Shown here: positions 24,606-33,452 of the stretch, in pieces
Layout: each line of letters starts with the position of its first letter
Numbering within the stretch: position 1 is the stretch's first letter
Translations under genes and position numbers: made by a program
Source: Bacteroidota bacterium
GTDB lineage: Bacteria > Bacteroidota > Bacteroidia > UKL13-3
Direction of reading: 5' to 3'
Length of the DNA stretch: 64,000 bases
NCBI GenBank assembly: GCA_030680835.1
Contig: JAUXUD010000086.1
Span: forward strand, 87,717 to 151,716
Notes under the pieces: model-generated
Databases searched by the model: none
What the model saw: only the letters and a program-made list of their open reading frames with translations
What the model was told of the DNA's origin: nothing

Positions 24606-25682
24606 TTATGCCATATCTTTTGATTTGTCGTAACTCTCCACAGTTTTAAACAGAATTTCACTATATTTAAAAAGGTCATCAAGAGTTGCAATTTCTTTTT
24701 TGATTTCCTTTTTCTGGTCGTCCATGATGCCAATATATTTTTTTGCGCCTAGGTAAAGCCTGCAAATAGTTTTTCTATTATTATCATCCAGTAAAATTGC
24801 AAAATAAGATTGTGCATCTCTAAAAGCTATTCTGTTCACACTTATTTTTTGTCGTAAAATTGTTTTCACAATCATAAACGCCTCACGTTCTTCTTCAGTT
24901 GTTACAACTTTGCTTGCTTCTTCAATCTGTTCTGCAGCATGAAGAGCAGCGGATTCTTTAGTAGCTTCATCTTCTTTTGACAGAGCGGTTTTTAAACGTT
25001 CCGTTATCAGGTCACTAATATGCTGTTGTACAGATTTTTTTGTTAATGCAGTGAACTGTTCCAAAACCTTTGCAGTAATCATACTCGGGTAAACTTGTTT
25101 TGCAAAGTGTTTTACAAAATCTGCTGACGGGCTGTTGAGCTCTTGCTGAATTAACTGCTTTAATTCATTCATATATTTGAGTTCGCTTGCAGTATTTACA
25201 ATACTTTCAATATCGAAATTAGTTTTGTGAAACTTCTTTAATTCTTCAATTTGATTGTCCTTAATTTCTGTAATATTAAATTCTAAAAACGGTTTTTCGT
25301 CCATTTTATTTGGTGCAACCAGGTCGGAGTAAAAGCGATAAATAATACCATTTGTCAAAAGTCCAAACTTTGCCTTCGAAACATGAAAGTAACGTAAAAG
25401 CTGACCGTCATGTATGCTTAAATTTTGTGCCCAATGTTTACATTCAATTAATATGGTAGGAGTACCATCCTTGAAAATTGCGTAATCAATTTTCTCGCCT
25501 TTTTTTAGTCCAATGTCCGAAACAAACTCAGGAACCACTTCAAGAGGATTGAACACGTCATAGCCTAATGCTTGTAAAAAAGGCATAATGAAGGCGTTCT
25601 TTGTAGCTTCTTCCGTTGAAATTTGGTCCTTGAGTTTAGTTACTCTGTCACCGATTACTTTAAGTTGGTCTTTGAAGTCCAT
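24606..25682 (-). CDS. Solitary HsdR-N-type nuclease
   Basis: Protein of 358 residues with the nuclease domain found at the N-terminus of type I restriction R subunits: PFLQALGYDVFNPLEVVPEF, then the PD-(D/E)xK core D66, E80 and K82 (KIDYAIF...ILIECKHWAQ), then LRYFHVSKAKFGLLTNG. No helicase motor follows; instead come a helical region (about 165-260) and a C-terminal domain of unknown role. No HsdM or HsdS gene is nearby. Such solitary proteins are widespread and may act in defence or DNA processing; the role here is inferred only. A -7-like TATTTTTG lies at 25710-25717 on the minus strand. Confidence 0.7.
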   Translation of the reverse strand: MDFKDQLKVIGDRVTKLKDQISTEEATKNAFIMPFLQALGYDVFNPLEVVPEFVSDIGLKKGEKIDYAIFKDGTPTILIECKHWAQNLSIHDGQLLRYFHVSKAKFGLLTNGIIYRFYSDLVAPNKMDEKPFLEFNITEIKDNQIEELKKFHKTNFDIESIVNTASELKYMNELKQLIQQELNSPSADFVKHFAKQVYPSMITAKVLEQFTALTKKSVQQHISDLITERLKTALSKEDEATKESAALHAAEQIEEASKVVTTEEEREAFMIVKTILRQKISVNRIAFRDAQSYFAILLDDNNRKTICRLYLGAKKYIGIMDDQKKEIKKEIATLDDLFKYSEILFKTVESYDKSKDMA

Positions 25683-25838
25683 ATGATTTGTTTCTTTAGG
25701 TTATATATACAAAAATATTCTTTTCTTTATATTTTACGTAATACCATAATAATTACAAAATAATACTCCAAAACAACTAACTGTAATCAAACCTCATCAA
25801 AAACCGTAACTTACATGAATTTCACTCCCCCAACCCTA

Positions 25839-26435
25839 CTACTCCTCCACCATCTTATTAATTTTGGGTTGGATAAACCAGATTCCGATTGGGAAAAACC
25901 AAAGCATTAGAAATTCGCCGGCGAAATCTGTGAACTTCACGGCTCTTTGCAATTCTGCTGTTTTAAAGGTTTTGGCTACTAAATAAGTTGCATAAATAAC
26001 ACAAAACACTGAAAAAAGATGAATGGGTAATATAATCCAGAACAGGCTTCTAAAAATACTGAAATCCGGAGGTTGATCGGTTTGAAAAATTCCGCTCATG
26101 ATAATTAGAAAACCTATCATATAAAAGAATGAGTAGATCAATACAATAAAAAATAAAATTTTAAAAAGTATTGTATTCAAAGGTATATGTGCAGGAACCT
26201 TTTTTTGTAGTCCGATTGCAATTGCCCAAAACCAGGTAAAAAAGGTTACCATAAAAATAAACGTAATAATGGGAATGAATTTAAAGTAAAGATACATCTG
26301 CTCAGGCTCTGGATTTGATTCATGACTGATATTGGAAATCATAGAAACCATTATAATAATTTGTGTGCACACAGGAGCTCCAAATGTCCAGATGAAAAGT
26401 TGCCAGTGTTTCATTTTTAAAAACCAGTCAATCAT
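25839..26435 (-). CDS. Integral membrane protein, unknown
   Basis: Protein of 198 residues with four or five hydrophobic segments (about 12-31, 48-70, 84-108, 122-152, 170-188). I do not recognise a family. It has no signal peptide and no charged motif inside the helices. It stands alone, and the upstream gap (26436-26664) carries repeats. Confidence 0.6.
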   Translation of the reverse strand: MIDWFLKMKHWQLFIWTFGAPVCTQIIIMVSMISNISHESNPEPEQMYLYFKFIPIITFIFMVTFFTWFWAIAIGLQKKVPAHIPLNTILFKILFFIVLIYSFFYMIGFLIIMSGIFQTDQPPDFSIFRSLFWIILPIHLFSVFCVIYATYLVAKTFKTAELQRAVKFTDFAGEFLMLWFFPIGIWFIQPKINKMVEE

Positions 26436-26561
26436 CTTGTAAGTTTAGTGAAATAAATTTAAATTAATATGCATTTTTTTATTTTATTTTCACTATTTAT
26501 ATTCATTATTAATAGTTAAATTCAATACATATCTAAACTAATTATTGTGGAACACCAAACA

Positions 26562-26580
26562 GGGCGGATGCAATCCGCCC
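26562..26580. repeat. REP-like hairpin, GC-stem version
   Basis: GGGCGGAT-GCA-ATCCGCCC, followed by CTACC. Read on the minus strand it is the counterpart of the hairpin at 5401-5419, with two compensated base-pair changes in the stem. Confidence 0.75.
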
Positions 26581-26664
26581 CTACCCATTTTCCTCCATTC
26601 ATTCCCTCTCCCTTTCATTCCTTCCTACCCTCATACATTCCCACTCTCCTACCCTCGTTTCTTC
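26581..26664. repeat. Pyrimidine tract with CCTACCCTC units
   Basis: An almost purely pyrimidine strand with repeated CATTCC and CCTACCCTC words, running up to the stop codon of the hydrolase gene. It is related in wording to the repeat at 9583-9645. The + strand open frame across it is not a gene. Confidence 0.55.
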
Positions 26665-27504
26665 CTACAAATCCGAAATCCGCACCAGCTCTCCCATCCG
26701 GATGCCTTTCTCGGTTTGCTGAACCGTGCAGGCTTCATTGAATGGATCGTGCTCAAAAAACAGGATCTGATTTTCGGCAACGGCGGTTTGCAGGATGGCT
26801 TGCTTTTCTTTCATGGTTTCCAGCGGACGAACATCATAACCCATTACGTAAGCGGTTGGAATATGTGCCATGGTGGGTATTACATCGGCCAGGTAAATTA
26901 CTTTTCTGCCTTTGTAGGGAATGATGGGATGTACCATTTGGTTGCTGTGACCTGTAGTATAAAGAAGTTCAATTTCAGGATGAAAACGCTCACCCTTTTT
27001 AAACAGCTTTAACTGTCCGCTTTCCTGTATGGGAATAATATTTTCTTTTAAAAAACTGGCTTTCTCCCGGGGGTTGGGTGACTGACTTTCATTCCAGTGT
27101 GCTTCAGCAATCCAGTAAGTAGCATTTTTAAATGCAGTTTCGTAACGGGTATGTTCCGGGTTCCATTGTATGCTTCCGCCGCAATGGTCGAAATGCAAAT
27201 GCGAGAGCACCATATCGGTTATATCTGCAGAAGTAAATCCATGTTTGTTTAATGATTTTTCCAAAGTATCATCGCCATGCAGATAATAATGGCCAAAGAA
27301 TTTTTCATCCTGTTTGGTACCCATTCCGTTGTCAATCAACATGAGCCGGTTTCTGTCCTGAACGAGCAAACAACGCATGGCCAGTCGAATCATATTATTC
27401 TCATCGCCTGGGTTCAACTTATGCCAGATGCTTTTGGGCACTACGCCAAACATGGCACCTCCATCCAGTTTAAAAAATCCGGTTTCTATGCTAAATAAAT
27501 TCAT
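26665..27504 (-). CDS. MBL-fold metallo-hydrolase
   Basis: Metallo-beta-lactamase-fold hydrolase of 279 residues. The zinc motif HxHxDH is H102, H104, D106, H107 (SHLHFDHCGG); further metal ligands appear in YTTGHSNQMVHP and VIYLADVIPT, and FFEHDP comes near the C-terminus. The overall plan (GVVPKSIWHKL near the N-terminus, substrate-pocket loop, 280 residues) resembles the N-acyl homoserine lactonase-like branch, but this branch covers many substrates and the assignment should stay general. No signal peptide. It is divergent from the TonB-domain gene 50 bp away. Confidence 0.85.
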   Translation of the reverse strand: MNLFSIETGFFKLDGGAMFGVVPKSIWHKLNPGDENNMIRLAMRCLLVQDRNRLMLIDNGMGTKQDEKFFGHYYLHGDDTLEKSLNKHGFTSADITDMVLSHLHFDHCGGSIQWNPEHTRYETAFKNATYWIAEAHWNESQSPNPREKASFLKENIIPIQESGQLKLFKKGERFHPEIELLYTTGHSNQMVHPIIPYKGRKVIYLADVIPTMAHIPTAYVMGYDVRPLETMKEKQAILQTAVAENQILFFEHDPFNEACTVQQTEKGIRMGELVRISDL

Positions 27505-27562
27505 GCCGGCAATTTAAGGTTTCAATGGTTTTATTTTACAACAAATTCCATTAATCTTGTTG

Positions 27563-28741
27563 ATGATGAAAACAAGATTCAGAACCCTACCGCTTTTAGT
27601 TAGCCTTATGTTTTTTTTGCATCAGGTTTCGGCTCAGGAAATAAATATAAAAAACGAAAAGAAAGGCGATACAACCATACTTTTATTTGCCGAACAAATG
27701 CCTGAGTTTCCAGGAGGAAATGAAGAATTGTCGAAGTATCTTGTCAATAATATTAAATACCCAAAAATTGCCAAGGAAAATGGTATAGAAGGCAGATGTA
27801 TTTTAACATTTGTGGTATGTGATAATGGTAAAATATGTAATATTGAATCCGTTCATAAAGTGGGATGGGGACTGGACGATGAGGCCATACGGGTTATTAA
27901 AGCTATGCCCGCCTGGACACCGGGGATGCAAAATGGAAAACCGGTATTTGTTACATATACTTTACCCATTAGATTTGAAATGGAAGTTCATGTAAATACA
28001 GATACCATTTTTTATAACAAAGCCTGGCAAGTATGTTCTAAAGACAATGCAAGTTATATACGGATTATTAAACCCATCATGAACCAATTTGCGGTAAATG
28101 ATTACTATTATCCCTCTATGAAAATTCAAATGAAGGGCATATACAGCGACATTAACCACGATAAAGAACTAGAAAACGGAACCTTTCAGTATTTTTCTGA
28201 TTCGGGTTATAAAACATCGGAAGGAGATTTTTATGAAGGCAAGAAGGAAGGTAAGTGGAATTACTTTTTTGAGAATGGTTCTGTTTGGTATACCAAAACA
28301 TTCAATTATGACAAGCAGGATGGAGAATGCATTACATTCTATCCAAACGGTTCAAAAAGAAGAATGGAAATATTTAATAACGGCATTTTAAAAAAAGGAA
28401 TTTGTTATACCCCGGAAGGCAAAGATACTAGCTATTTTCCCATGGAAGAAAGGCCTGAATTTCCAGGTGGTGACGAAGCATTGTCTAAATTTTTATCACA
28501 AAATATTCAATATCCTCCGGAAGCAAGAGAGAATGAGATTGAAGGTAAGGTGATGGTTCAGTTTTCTATTGATAAAAATGGGAATCTTCAGGATATCATG
28601 ATCATATCTTCACCGGATGCCAGTTTATCGACCGAAACATTAAGGGTAATGCACCTAATGCCTCAATGGAAACCTAATCGTTTTGAAGGAATGTATGTTG
28701 AAGAAAAAAACACATTACCGGTTCGGTTTCAATTAAAATAA
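27563..28741 (+). CDS. Two-TonB-domain protein with central MORN-like repeats
   Basis: Protein of about 392 residues with an N-terminal signal or anchor segment (LPLLVSLMFFLHQVSA). It holds two TonB C-terminal domains: one near 45-140 (PEFPGGNEELSKYLVNNIKYP...GRCILTFVVCDNGKI...MPAWTPGMQNGKPV) and one near 300-392 (PEFPGGDEALSKFLSQNIQYP...GKVMVQFSIDKNGN...MPQWKPNRF). Between them is a YwqK/MORN-like section (GTFQYFSDSGYKTSEGDFYEGKKEGKWNYF). It lacks the proline-rich spacer of an energy-transducing TonB. The start could be ATG 27563 or 27566; TTG codons upstream are less likely. Role unclear. Confidence 0.7.
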   Translation: MMKTRFRTLPLLVSLMFFLHQVSAQEINIKNEKKGDTTILLFAEQMPEFPGGNEELSKYLVNNIKYPKIAKENGIEGRCILTFVVCDNGKICNIESVHKVGWGLDDEAIRVIKAMPAWTPGMQNGKPVFVTYTLPIRFEMEVHVNTDTIFYNKAWQVCSKDNASYIRIIKPIMNQFAVNDYYYPSMKIQMKGIYSDINHDKELENGTFQYFSDSGYKTSEGDFYEGKKEGKWNYFFENGSVWYTKTFNYDKQDGECITFYPNGSKRRMEIFNNGILKKGICYTPEGKDTSYFPMEERPEFPGGDEALSKFLSQNIQYPPEARENEIEGKVMVQFSIDKNGNLQDIMIISSPDASLSTETLRVMHLMPQWKPNRFEGMYVEEKNTLPVRFQLK

Positions 28742-28748
28742 AAATACC

Positions 28749-30098
28749 ATGCAAATTCATTTTATATCAATTGGAGGTGCCGTGATGCACAATATGGCCA
28801 TTGCACTTCATAAAAAAGGCTATCAGGTTACGGGCAGTGATGATGAGATTTATGAACCTGCTGCATCGCGCCTGCAAAAGTATGGTTTGATGCCAAAGAC
28901 TTTTGGGTGGGATACTGACAACATTCATGCAGGCCTCGATGCCATCATCCTGGGTATGCATGCCCGCAAAGACAATCCCGAAATGCTCAGGGCACAGGAA
29001 CTTGGATTGAAAATATATTCCTTCCCCGAATACATGTATGAGCAAACCAAAGACAAGTTAAGAATAGTTGTGGGTGGCAGTCATGGTAAAACAACCACTA
29101 CCGCCATGATATTGCATGTACTGCATTATTTTAACCTGGAGTTTGATTATTTGGTGGGCTCACAACTGGCTGGATTTGAAACCATGGTGGGTTTGAGTAA
29201 TACTTCTAGAATTGCAGTTTTTGAAGGCGACGAATACCTCACCTCAGCTCTTGATTTACGTCCGAAGTTTCATGTATACCAGGCGCAGGTGGGCATTATC
29301 ACAGGCATTGCATGGGATCATATCAATGTATTTCCCACTTTTGAAAACTATTTATATCAGTTTGAAAAATTCATTAAAGACTTGCCCAAAGAGGGCTGCA
29401 TTATTTATTGTGCCGATGATGCGGAAGTAAAAAAACTATTGGATGAAACCGAAATTTCAGCTGAAAAAATTCCATACCATACGCCTGCTTTCGAAATACA
29501 TGAAGGTCATGCAACATTAACAAATATTGAGTATGATGGCAGCTTACACAAAATACCCTTAATGGTATTCGGCACCCATAACTTTCAAAACATGATGGCC
29601 GCCAAACATGCCTGTATCAAAGCGGGTATAACCGTGGCACAATTTTATGAAGCCATACAAAGTTTTAAAGGCACCTCAAACCGGCTTGAAACCATTCATG
29701 AAGATGCACGCAGCATGATTATAAGAGATTTTGCGCATGCTCCTTCCAAATTGAAAGCAACAGTTAATGCAGTTAGGGAGTTATATCCTGAACGCAAACT
29801 CATTGCGATTTATGAGTTACATACCTTTAGCAGTTTAAATAAAGATTTCCTGCCGCACTATAAAGATTCGTTGGGTAAGGCCGATGTGCGGGCGGTATTA
29901 TTCAGCAAACACGCGCTTGAGATCAAGAAAATGCCCATGCTTGACTCGGAAGAAGTAGCCTCCGGTTTTGGGGAAGACGTGTCTGTTTTTACCGATAAAA
30001 ATGAATTGCGGAAATTTATTGAACGCCATTATACCGGCAATGAAAATTTGTTGCTGATGAGTAGCGGAACCTTTGATGGGATGGATTTGGAGTTTTAG
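28749..30098 (+). CDS. mpl: Mpl-type murein peptide ligase
   Basis: Mur ligase family protein of 449 residues that most resembles UDP-N-acetylmuramate:tripeptide ligase, the peptidoglycan recycling enzyme which joins recycled tripeptide to UDP-MurNAc. The N-terminal Rossmann domain is MQIHFISIGGAVMHNMA, the ATP loop GGSHGKTTTT (109-118), the central motif VFEGDEYLTSALDLRPKF, and the C-terminal domain has RDFAHAPSKLKATVNAVRE. MurC itself differs in the N-terminal motif (GIGGxGMSG), so Mpl is the better call. It follows the TonB-domain gene by 7 bp, so co-transcription is likely. Confidence 0.82.
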   Translation: MQIHFISIGGAVMHNMAIALHKKGYQVTGSDDEIYEPAASRLQKYGLMPKTFGWDTDNIHAGLDAIILGMHARKDNPEMLRAQELGLKIYSFPEYMYEQTKDKLRIVVGGSHGKTTTTAMILHVLHYFNLEFDYLVGSQLAGFETMVGLSNTSRIAVFEGDEYLTSALDLRPKFHVYQAQVGIITGIAWDHINVFPTFENYLYQFEKFIKDLPKEGCIIYCADDAEVKKLLDETEISAEKIPYHTPAFEIHEGHATLTNIEYDGSLHKIPLMVFGTHNFQNMMAAKHACIKAGITVAQFYEAIQSFKGTSNRLETIHEDARSMIIRDFAHAPSKLKATVNAVRELYPERKLIAIYELHTFSSLNKDFLPHYKDSLGKADVRAVLFSKHALEIKKMPMLDSEEVASGFGEDVSVFTDKNELRKFIERHYTGNENLLLMSSGTFDGMDLEF

Positions 30099-30125
30099 AT
30101 TTAGTTATACGTTATTGCCTTTTAA

Positions 30126-30211
30126 AAACACATAGGCACAATAGGAAAACACATAGGTTTCACATAGATTTTCTATGTGAAACCTATGTAAATCTATGTG
30201 CCTATGTGTTT
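30126..30211. repeat. Nested perfect inverted repeats
   Basis: Outer arms of 15 bp (AAACACATAGGCACA at 30126-30140 with its complement at 30197-30211) enclose inner arms of 18 bp (ACATAGGTTTCACATAGA at 30151-30168 with its complement at 30172-30189) around a 3-nt TTT loop. It lies between the convergent mpl and valS genes and could end transcription from both. Confidence 0.85.
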
Positions 30212-30243
30212 AATTCCCGCAATTATCAACAACCAAAACCATC

Positions 30244-32913
30244 CTACAAAGACCCTAAACTCCCCTTTAAAGCCAAAATCTTCTGCAAGGCATCCGCTTG
30301 TTTCTGCCTTTCCTTTTCAACCAACTCAGGTTTGGCATTGGCCATAAATTTTTCATTGCCCAGCTTCGCATCAACCGATTTCAAAAAGCCGTCCAGATAT
30401 TCAATTTCCTTAGTAATCTTTTCTTTCTCAGCACCGGCATCCATTTGCAGATTCAGTACCACATATATTTCATCTATATCAACAGGTAACAAAATTGCAT
30501 GCTCAACTTTTTCTTTAACAAATGTAATTGCTGAAACATTAGCCAGCTTTTGAATCAGGAACATATAGGGTTTGTAGAGATTTTCACTGTTGGCTTTAAT
30601 GAATATTTCAAAAGACTCTTTCGGACTTAAACCCTTTGCATTACGCAGGTTTCTGATTTGTTGTATGCTTTCAAAAACGCGTGATAAATCAGGTGTAGGC
30701 AAATCTGAAACCAATTTTATTTCAGGATATTTTTCAATACAAATACTCTCACCCTGTTTGCGTTCAGCCATATTTTGCCAAATTTCTTCGGTGATAAAAG
30801 GCATAAACGGATGCAATACTTTCATCAGTTCTTCAAAGAAAATTACGGTTTGCTTATAAGTACTTTCATCGATAGGTTCACCATAAACCGGTTTTATCAT
30901 TTCGAGGTACCAGGCACAATAATCATCCCAAATGAGCTTGTAAATACTCATCAAAGCTTCGCTTAAACGATAGTCTTTAAATTTATCTTCTGTTTCAATC
31001 AAAATGGCATTAAACCTTCCTTTGAACCAATCGATACTTATAGCATTTGCCTTTAAAATATCATCATTAAAAGCACTATCCGGTTTCACTTCCCAACCGT
31101 TTATCAACCTGTAGGCATTCCATATTTTATTGGCAAAATTACGGCCCTGTTCTACCATGCTTTCATCAAACAAAATATCATTACCTGCCGGTGAACAAAT
31201 CAACATGCCCATTCGCACGCCATCGGCACCAAACTTTTCAATCAAATCCAAAGGGTCAGGTGAATTGCCCAATGATTTACTCATTTTACGCCGCTGTTTA
31301 TCACGTACAATGCCAGTATAATACACGTTGCTGAATGGCTTCTCTCCCCTAAATTCGTAACCTGCCATAATCATGCGGGCAACCCAAAAAAACAATATCT
31401 CAGGTGCTGTTACCAGGTCTTGCGTAGGATAAAAATACTTGATATCGGCATTGTCTTTATCTTTAAAACCATCAAAAACAGATATCGGCCATAACCAGGA
31501 ACTAAACCAGGTGTCCAGTACGTCTTCATCCTGGTGGAGGTCTTCTGGCTTTTGGCCTTTAGCCTTTAGCCCTTGGCCATTAGCTATTTCTATTGCTTGC
31601 CGTGCGGTTTTTGCAACTGCAACAAGATTTCCTTCGTTGTCATACCAGGCGGGAATGCGTTGGCCCCACCAAAGCTGACGGCTGATGCACCAGTCTTTGA
31701 TGTTTTCGATCCAATGCCTGTATGTGTTTTTCATTTTGGCGGGATGAAATTGAATTTCATCGTTCATCACTGCATCCAAAACCTGTGGATTCCGTTCCAT
31801 GAATTTTTTCATATCCACCCACCACTGCAAACTCAAACGGGGTTCAATTACTGCTCCGGTTCTTTCGCTGGTACCAATCTGATTTTTGTATTCTTCCACC
31901 TTTAAAATATGCCCTGCTTCTTCCAGATCAATAGCAATTTGTTTGCGCACGGCAAAACGGTCTTTACCAATATAACGCGTATCTTCTGCATGCTCATTTA
32001 AAAAGCCTTCTTCAGTTAAAATATCAATTACAGGCAACTTGTATTTTTGTCCCAAGGCATAATCATTTACGTCATGCGCAGGAGTAACCTTGAGGCAACC
32101 GGTACCGAATTCCATGTCAACATATTCATCGGCAATAACCGGAATTTCTCGTTTGATAAATGGAACCAAAGCTTTCTTTCCAACCAGGTGTTTAAAACGT
32201 TCATCATTGGGGTTTACGCAAATGGCAACATCTGCCAAAATGGTTTCGGGACGGGTAGTAGCAATCGTAATAAACTGCCCTGTATCGTCGGCCAAAAAGT
32301 ATTTAATATAATACAATTTCGAATTTACTTCTTTATGAATTACTTCTTCGTCGCTCACCGCGGTTTTACCTTGCGGGTCCCAGTTTACCATTCGCAATCC
32401 GCGGTAGATCAATCCTTTTTTATGCAGGTCAATAAACACATCAATAACCGCTTCACTCAAGCTGGGTTCAAGTGTAAAACGGGTTCGGTCCCAATCGCAA
32501 CTTGCTCCCAATTTTTTAAGCTGATCCAAAATAATGCCGCCGTATTTTTCTTTCCACTCCCAGGCATAACTCAAAAATTCATCGCGGCTCAGGTCCGATT
32601 TTTTAATACCTCTTTCGCGTAACATCTGCACCACTTTGGCTTCGGTTGCAATCGATGCATGATCGGTACCCGGCACCCAGCATGCATTTTTACCCTGCAT
32701 CCGAGCCCTTCTCACCAATATATCCTGAATGGTATTGTTAAGCATATGGCCCATATGCAAAACACCCGTAACATTTGGTGGAGGAATCACAATGGTATAA
32801 GGTTCTTTTTCTGAACCCGAATCCGCATGAAAAAACTTCTGCTCCAGCCAATAGCTGTACCACTTATCTTCAAATGCCTGCGGTGTATATGTTTTTGACA
32901 ATTCTTTGTTCAT
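30244..32913 (-). CDS. valS: Valyl-tRNA synthetase
   Basis: Class I aminoacyl-tRNA synthetase of 889 residues charging tRNA-Val. The HIGH motif is HMGH (53-56, within PPNVTGVLHMGHMLNN), the editing (CP1) domain holds VPGTDHASIAT and TTRPETILADVA, the KMSKS motif is near 542-547 (RRKMSKSLGNSPDPLDLI), and the C-terminal coiled arm is present (EKITKEIEYLDGFLKSVDAKL). Just before DEDVLDTWFSSW the segment ANGQGLKAKGQKPE (about 443-456) is encoded by copies of a repeat also found between genes. The upstream neighbours rplS and trmD point the same way, but a terminator separates rplS from valS. Confidence 0.96.
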   Translation of the reverse strand: MNKELSKTYTPQAFEDKWYSYWLEQKFFHADSGSEKEPYTIVIPPPNVTGVLHMGHMLNNTIQDILVRRARMQGKNACWVPGTDHASIATEAKVVQMLRERGIKKSDLSRDEFLSYAWEWKEKYGGIILDQLKKLGASCDWDRTRFTLEPSLSEAVIDVFIDLHKKGLIYRGLRMVNWDPQGKTAVSDEEVIHKEVNSKLYYIKYFLADDTGQFITIATTRPETILADVAICVNPNDERFKHLVGKKALVPFIKREIPVIADEYVDMEFGTGCLKVTPAHDVNDYALGQKYKLPVIDILTEEGFLNEHAEDTRYIGKDRFAVRKQIAIDLEEAGHILKVEEYKNQIGTSERTGAVIEPRLSLQWWVDMKKFMERNPQVLDAVMNDEIQFHPAKMKNTYRHWIENIKDWCISRQLWWGQRIPAWYDNEGNLVAVAKTARQAIEIANGQGLKAKGQKPEDLHQDEDVLDTWFSSWLWPISVFDGFKDKDNADIKYFYPTQDLVTAPEILFFWVARMIMAGYEFRGEKPFSNVYYTGIVRDKQRRKMSKSLGNSPDPLDLIEKFGADGVRMGMLICSPAGNDILFDESMVEQGRNFANKIWNAYRLINGWEVKPDSAFNDDILKANAISIDWFKGRFNAILIETEDKFKDYRLSEALMSIYKLIWDDYCAWYLEMIKPVYGEPIDESTYKQTVIFFEELMKVLHPFMPFITEEIWQNMAERKQGESICIEKYPEIKLVSDLPTPDLSRVFESIQQIRNLRNAKGLSPKESFEIFIKANSENLYKPYMFLIQKLANVSAITFVKEKVEHAILLPVDIDEIYVVLNLQMDAGAEKEKITKEIEYLDGFLKSVDAKLGNEKFMANAKPELVEKERQKQADALQKILALKGSLGSL
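31546..31584. repeat. Dispersed repeat inside the valS coding frame
   Basis: TGGCTTTTGGCCTTTAGC (31546-31563) matches the intergenic copy at 12355-12372 in 16 of 18 bases, and CCCTTGGCCATTAGC (31570-31584) matches 12344-12358 in 13 of 15. On the coding strand it gives codons for ANGQGLKAKGQKP without breaking the frame. Confidence 0.75.
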
Positions 32914-32933
32914 GGTTTAATTTTTTTACTTTT

Positions 32934-32972
32934 AAAAAAAAGACCCCGACCCAAATGAATGAGCCGGGGTCT
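32934..32972 (-). terminator. Intrinsic terminator of trmD-rplS
   Basis: On the minus strand AGACCCCG pairs with CGGGGTCT over 8 bp around a 16-nt loop, followed by a run of seven or more T. It lies between the rplS stop and the valS start. Confidence 0.85.
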
Positions 32973-32988
32973 CTTAAGTTATTAAAAT

Positions 32989-33336
32989 CTACCCTCTTTT
33001 TTCTTTTACTTTGGCATTCTTTCCTTTGGCATCACGCAAATAGAACAAACGAGCCCTGCGGACTTTTCCACGCGACAACAATTCTATTTTATCGATATTG
33101 GCACTATACAAAGGAAATATTCTTTCAACACCTACTCCGTTTGAAATTTTACGAACGGTAAAAGTTTCGCTTAATCCGGCGTTTCTGCGTTGTAACACAA
33201 TGCCCTGATACTGCTGAATGCGCTCTTTTACACCCTCGCGGATTTTATAATGAACATTAACAGTATCACCTGCTTTAAAATCAGGAAATGTTTTACCTGT
33301 TATGAATTCTTGCTCTACAAATTTTATTGCGTCCAT
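32989..33336 (-). CDS. rplS: 50S ribosomal protein L19
   Basis: Ribosomal protein of 115 residues at the 30S-50S interface. Sequence marks: [11 protein letters not shown] at the start, [80 protein letters not shown], and a basic tail. The frame is open further upstream to a TTG at 33450, but the ATG at 33336 gives the standard length and the usual N-terminus. It follows trmD, as in most bacteria, and ends at a strong terminator. Confidence 0.97.
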   Translation of the reverse strand: MDAIKFVEQEFITGKTFPDFKAGDTVNVHYKIREGVKERIQQYQGIVLQRRNAGLSETFTVRKISNGVGVERIFPLYSANIDKIELLSRGKVRRARLFYLRDAKGKNAKVKEKRG

Positions 33337-33452
33337 GATTGTGTCTCTCTTTTCTAAAAAATCGGACTGCGAAATTAGTGATTCTGCATCAAAATCAAAA
33401 ATATCCTTTGAAAATAGTTTCACATTTTTGCCCAACTGTCCACATTTCAACT

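Noticed and set aside
26545..27012. 155-residue plus-strand open frame
   Set aside because: The first half is the hairpin and pyrimidine tract, the second half is antisense to the metallo-hydrolase.
32047..32622. 191-residue plus-strand open frame
   Set aside because: It is antisense to the conserved editing domain of valS and has no recognisable feature.
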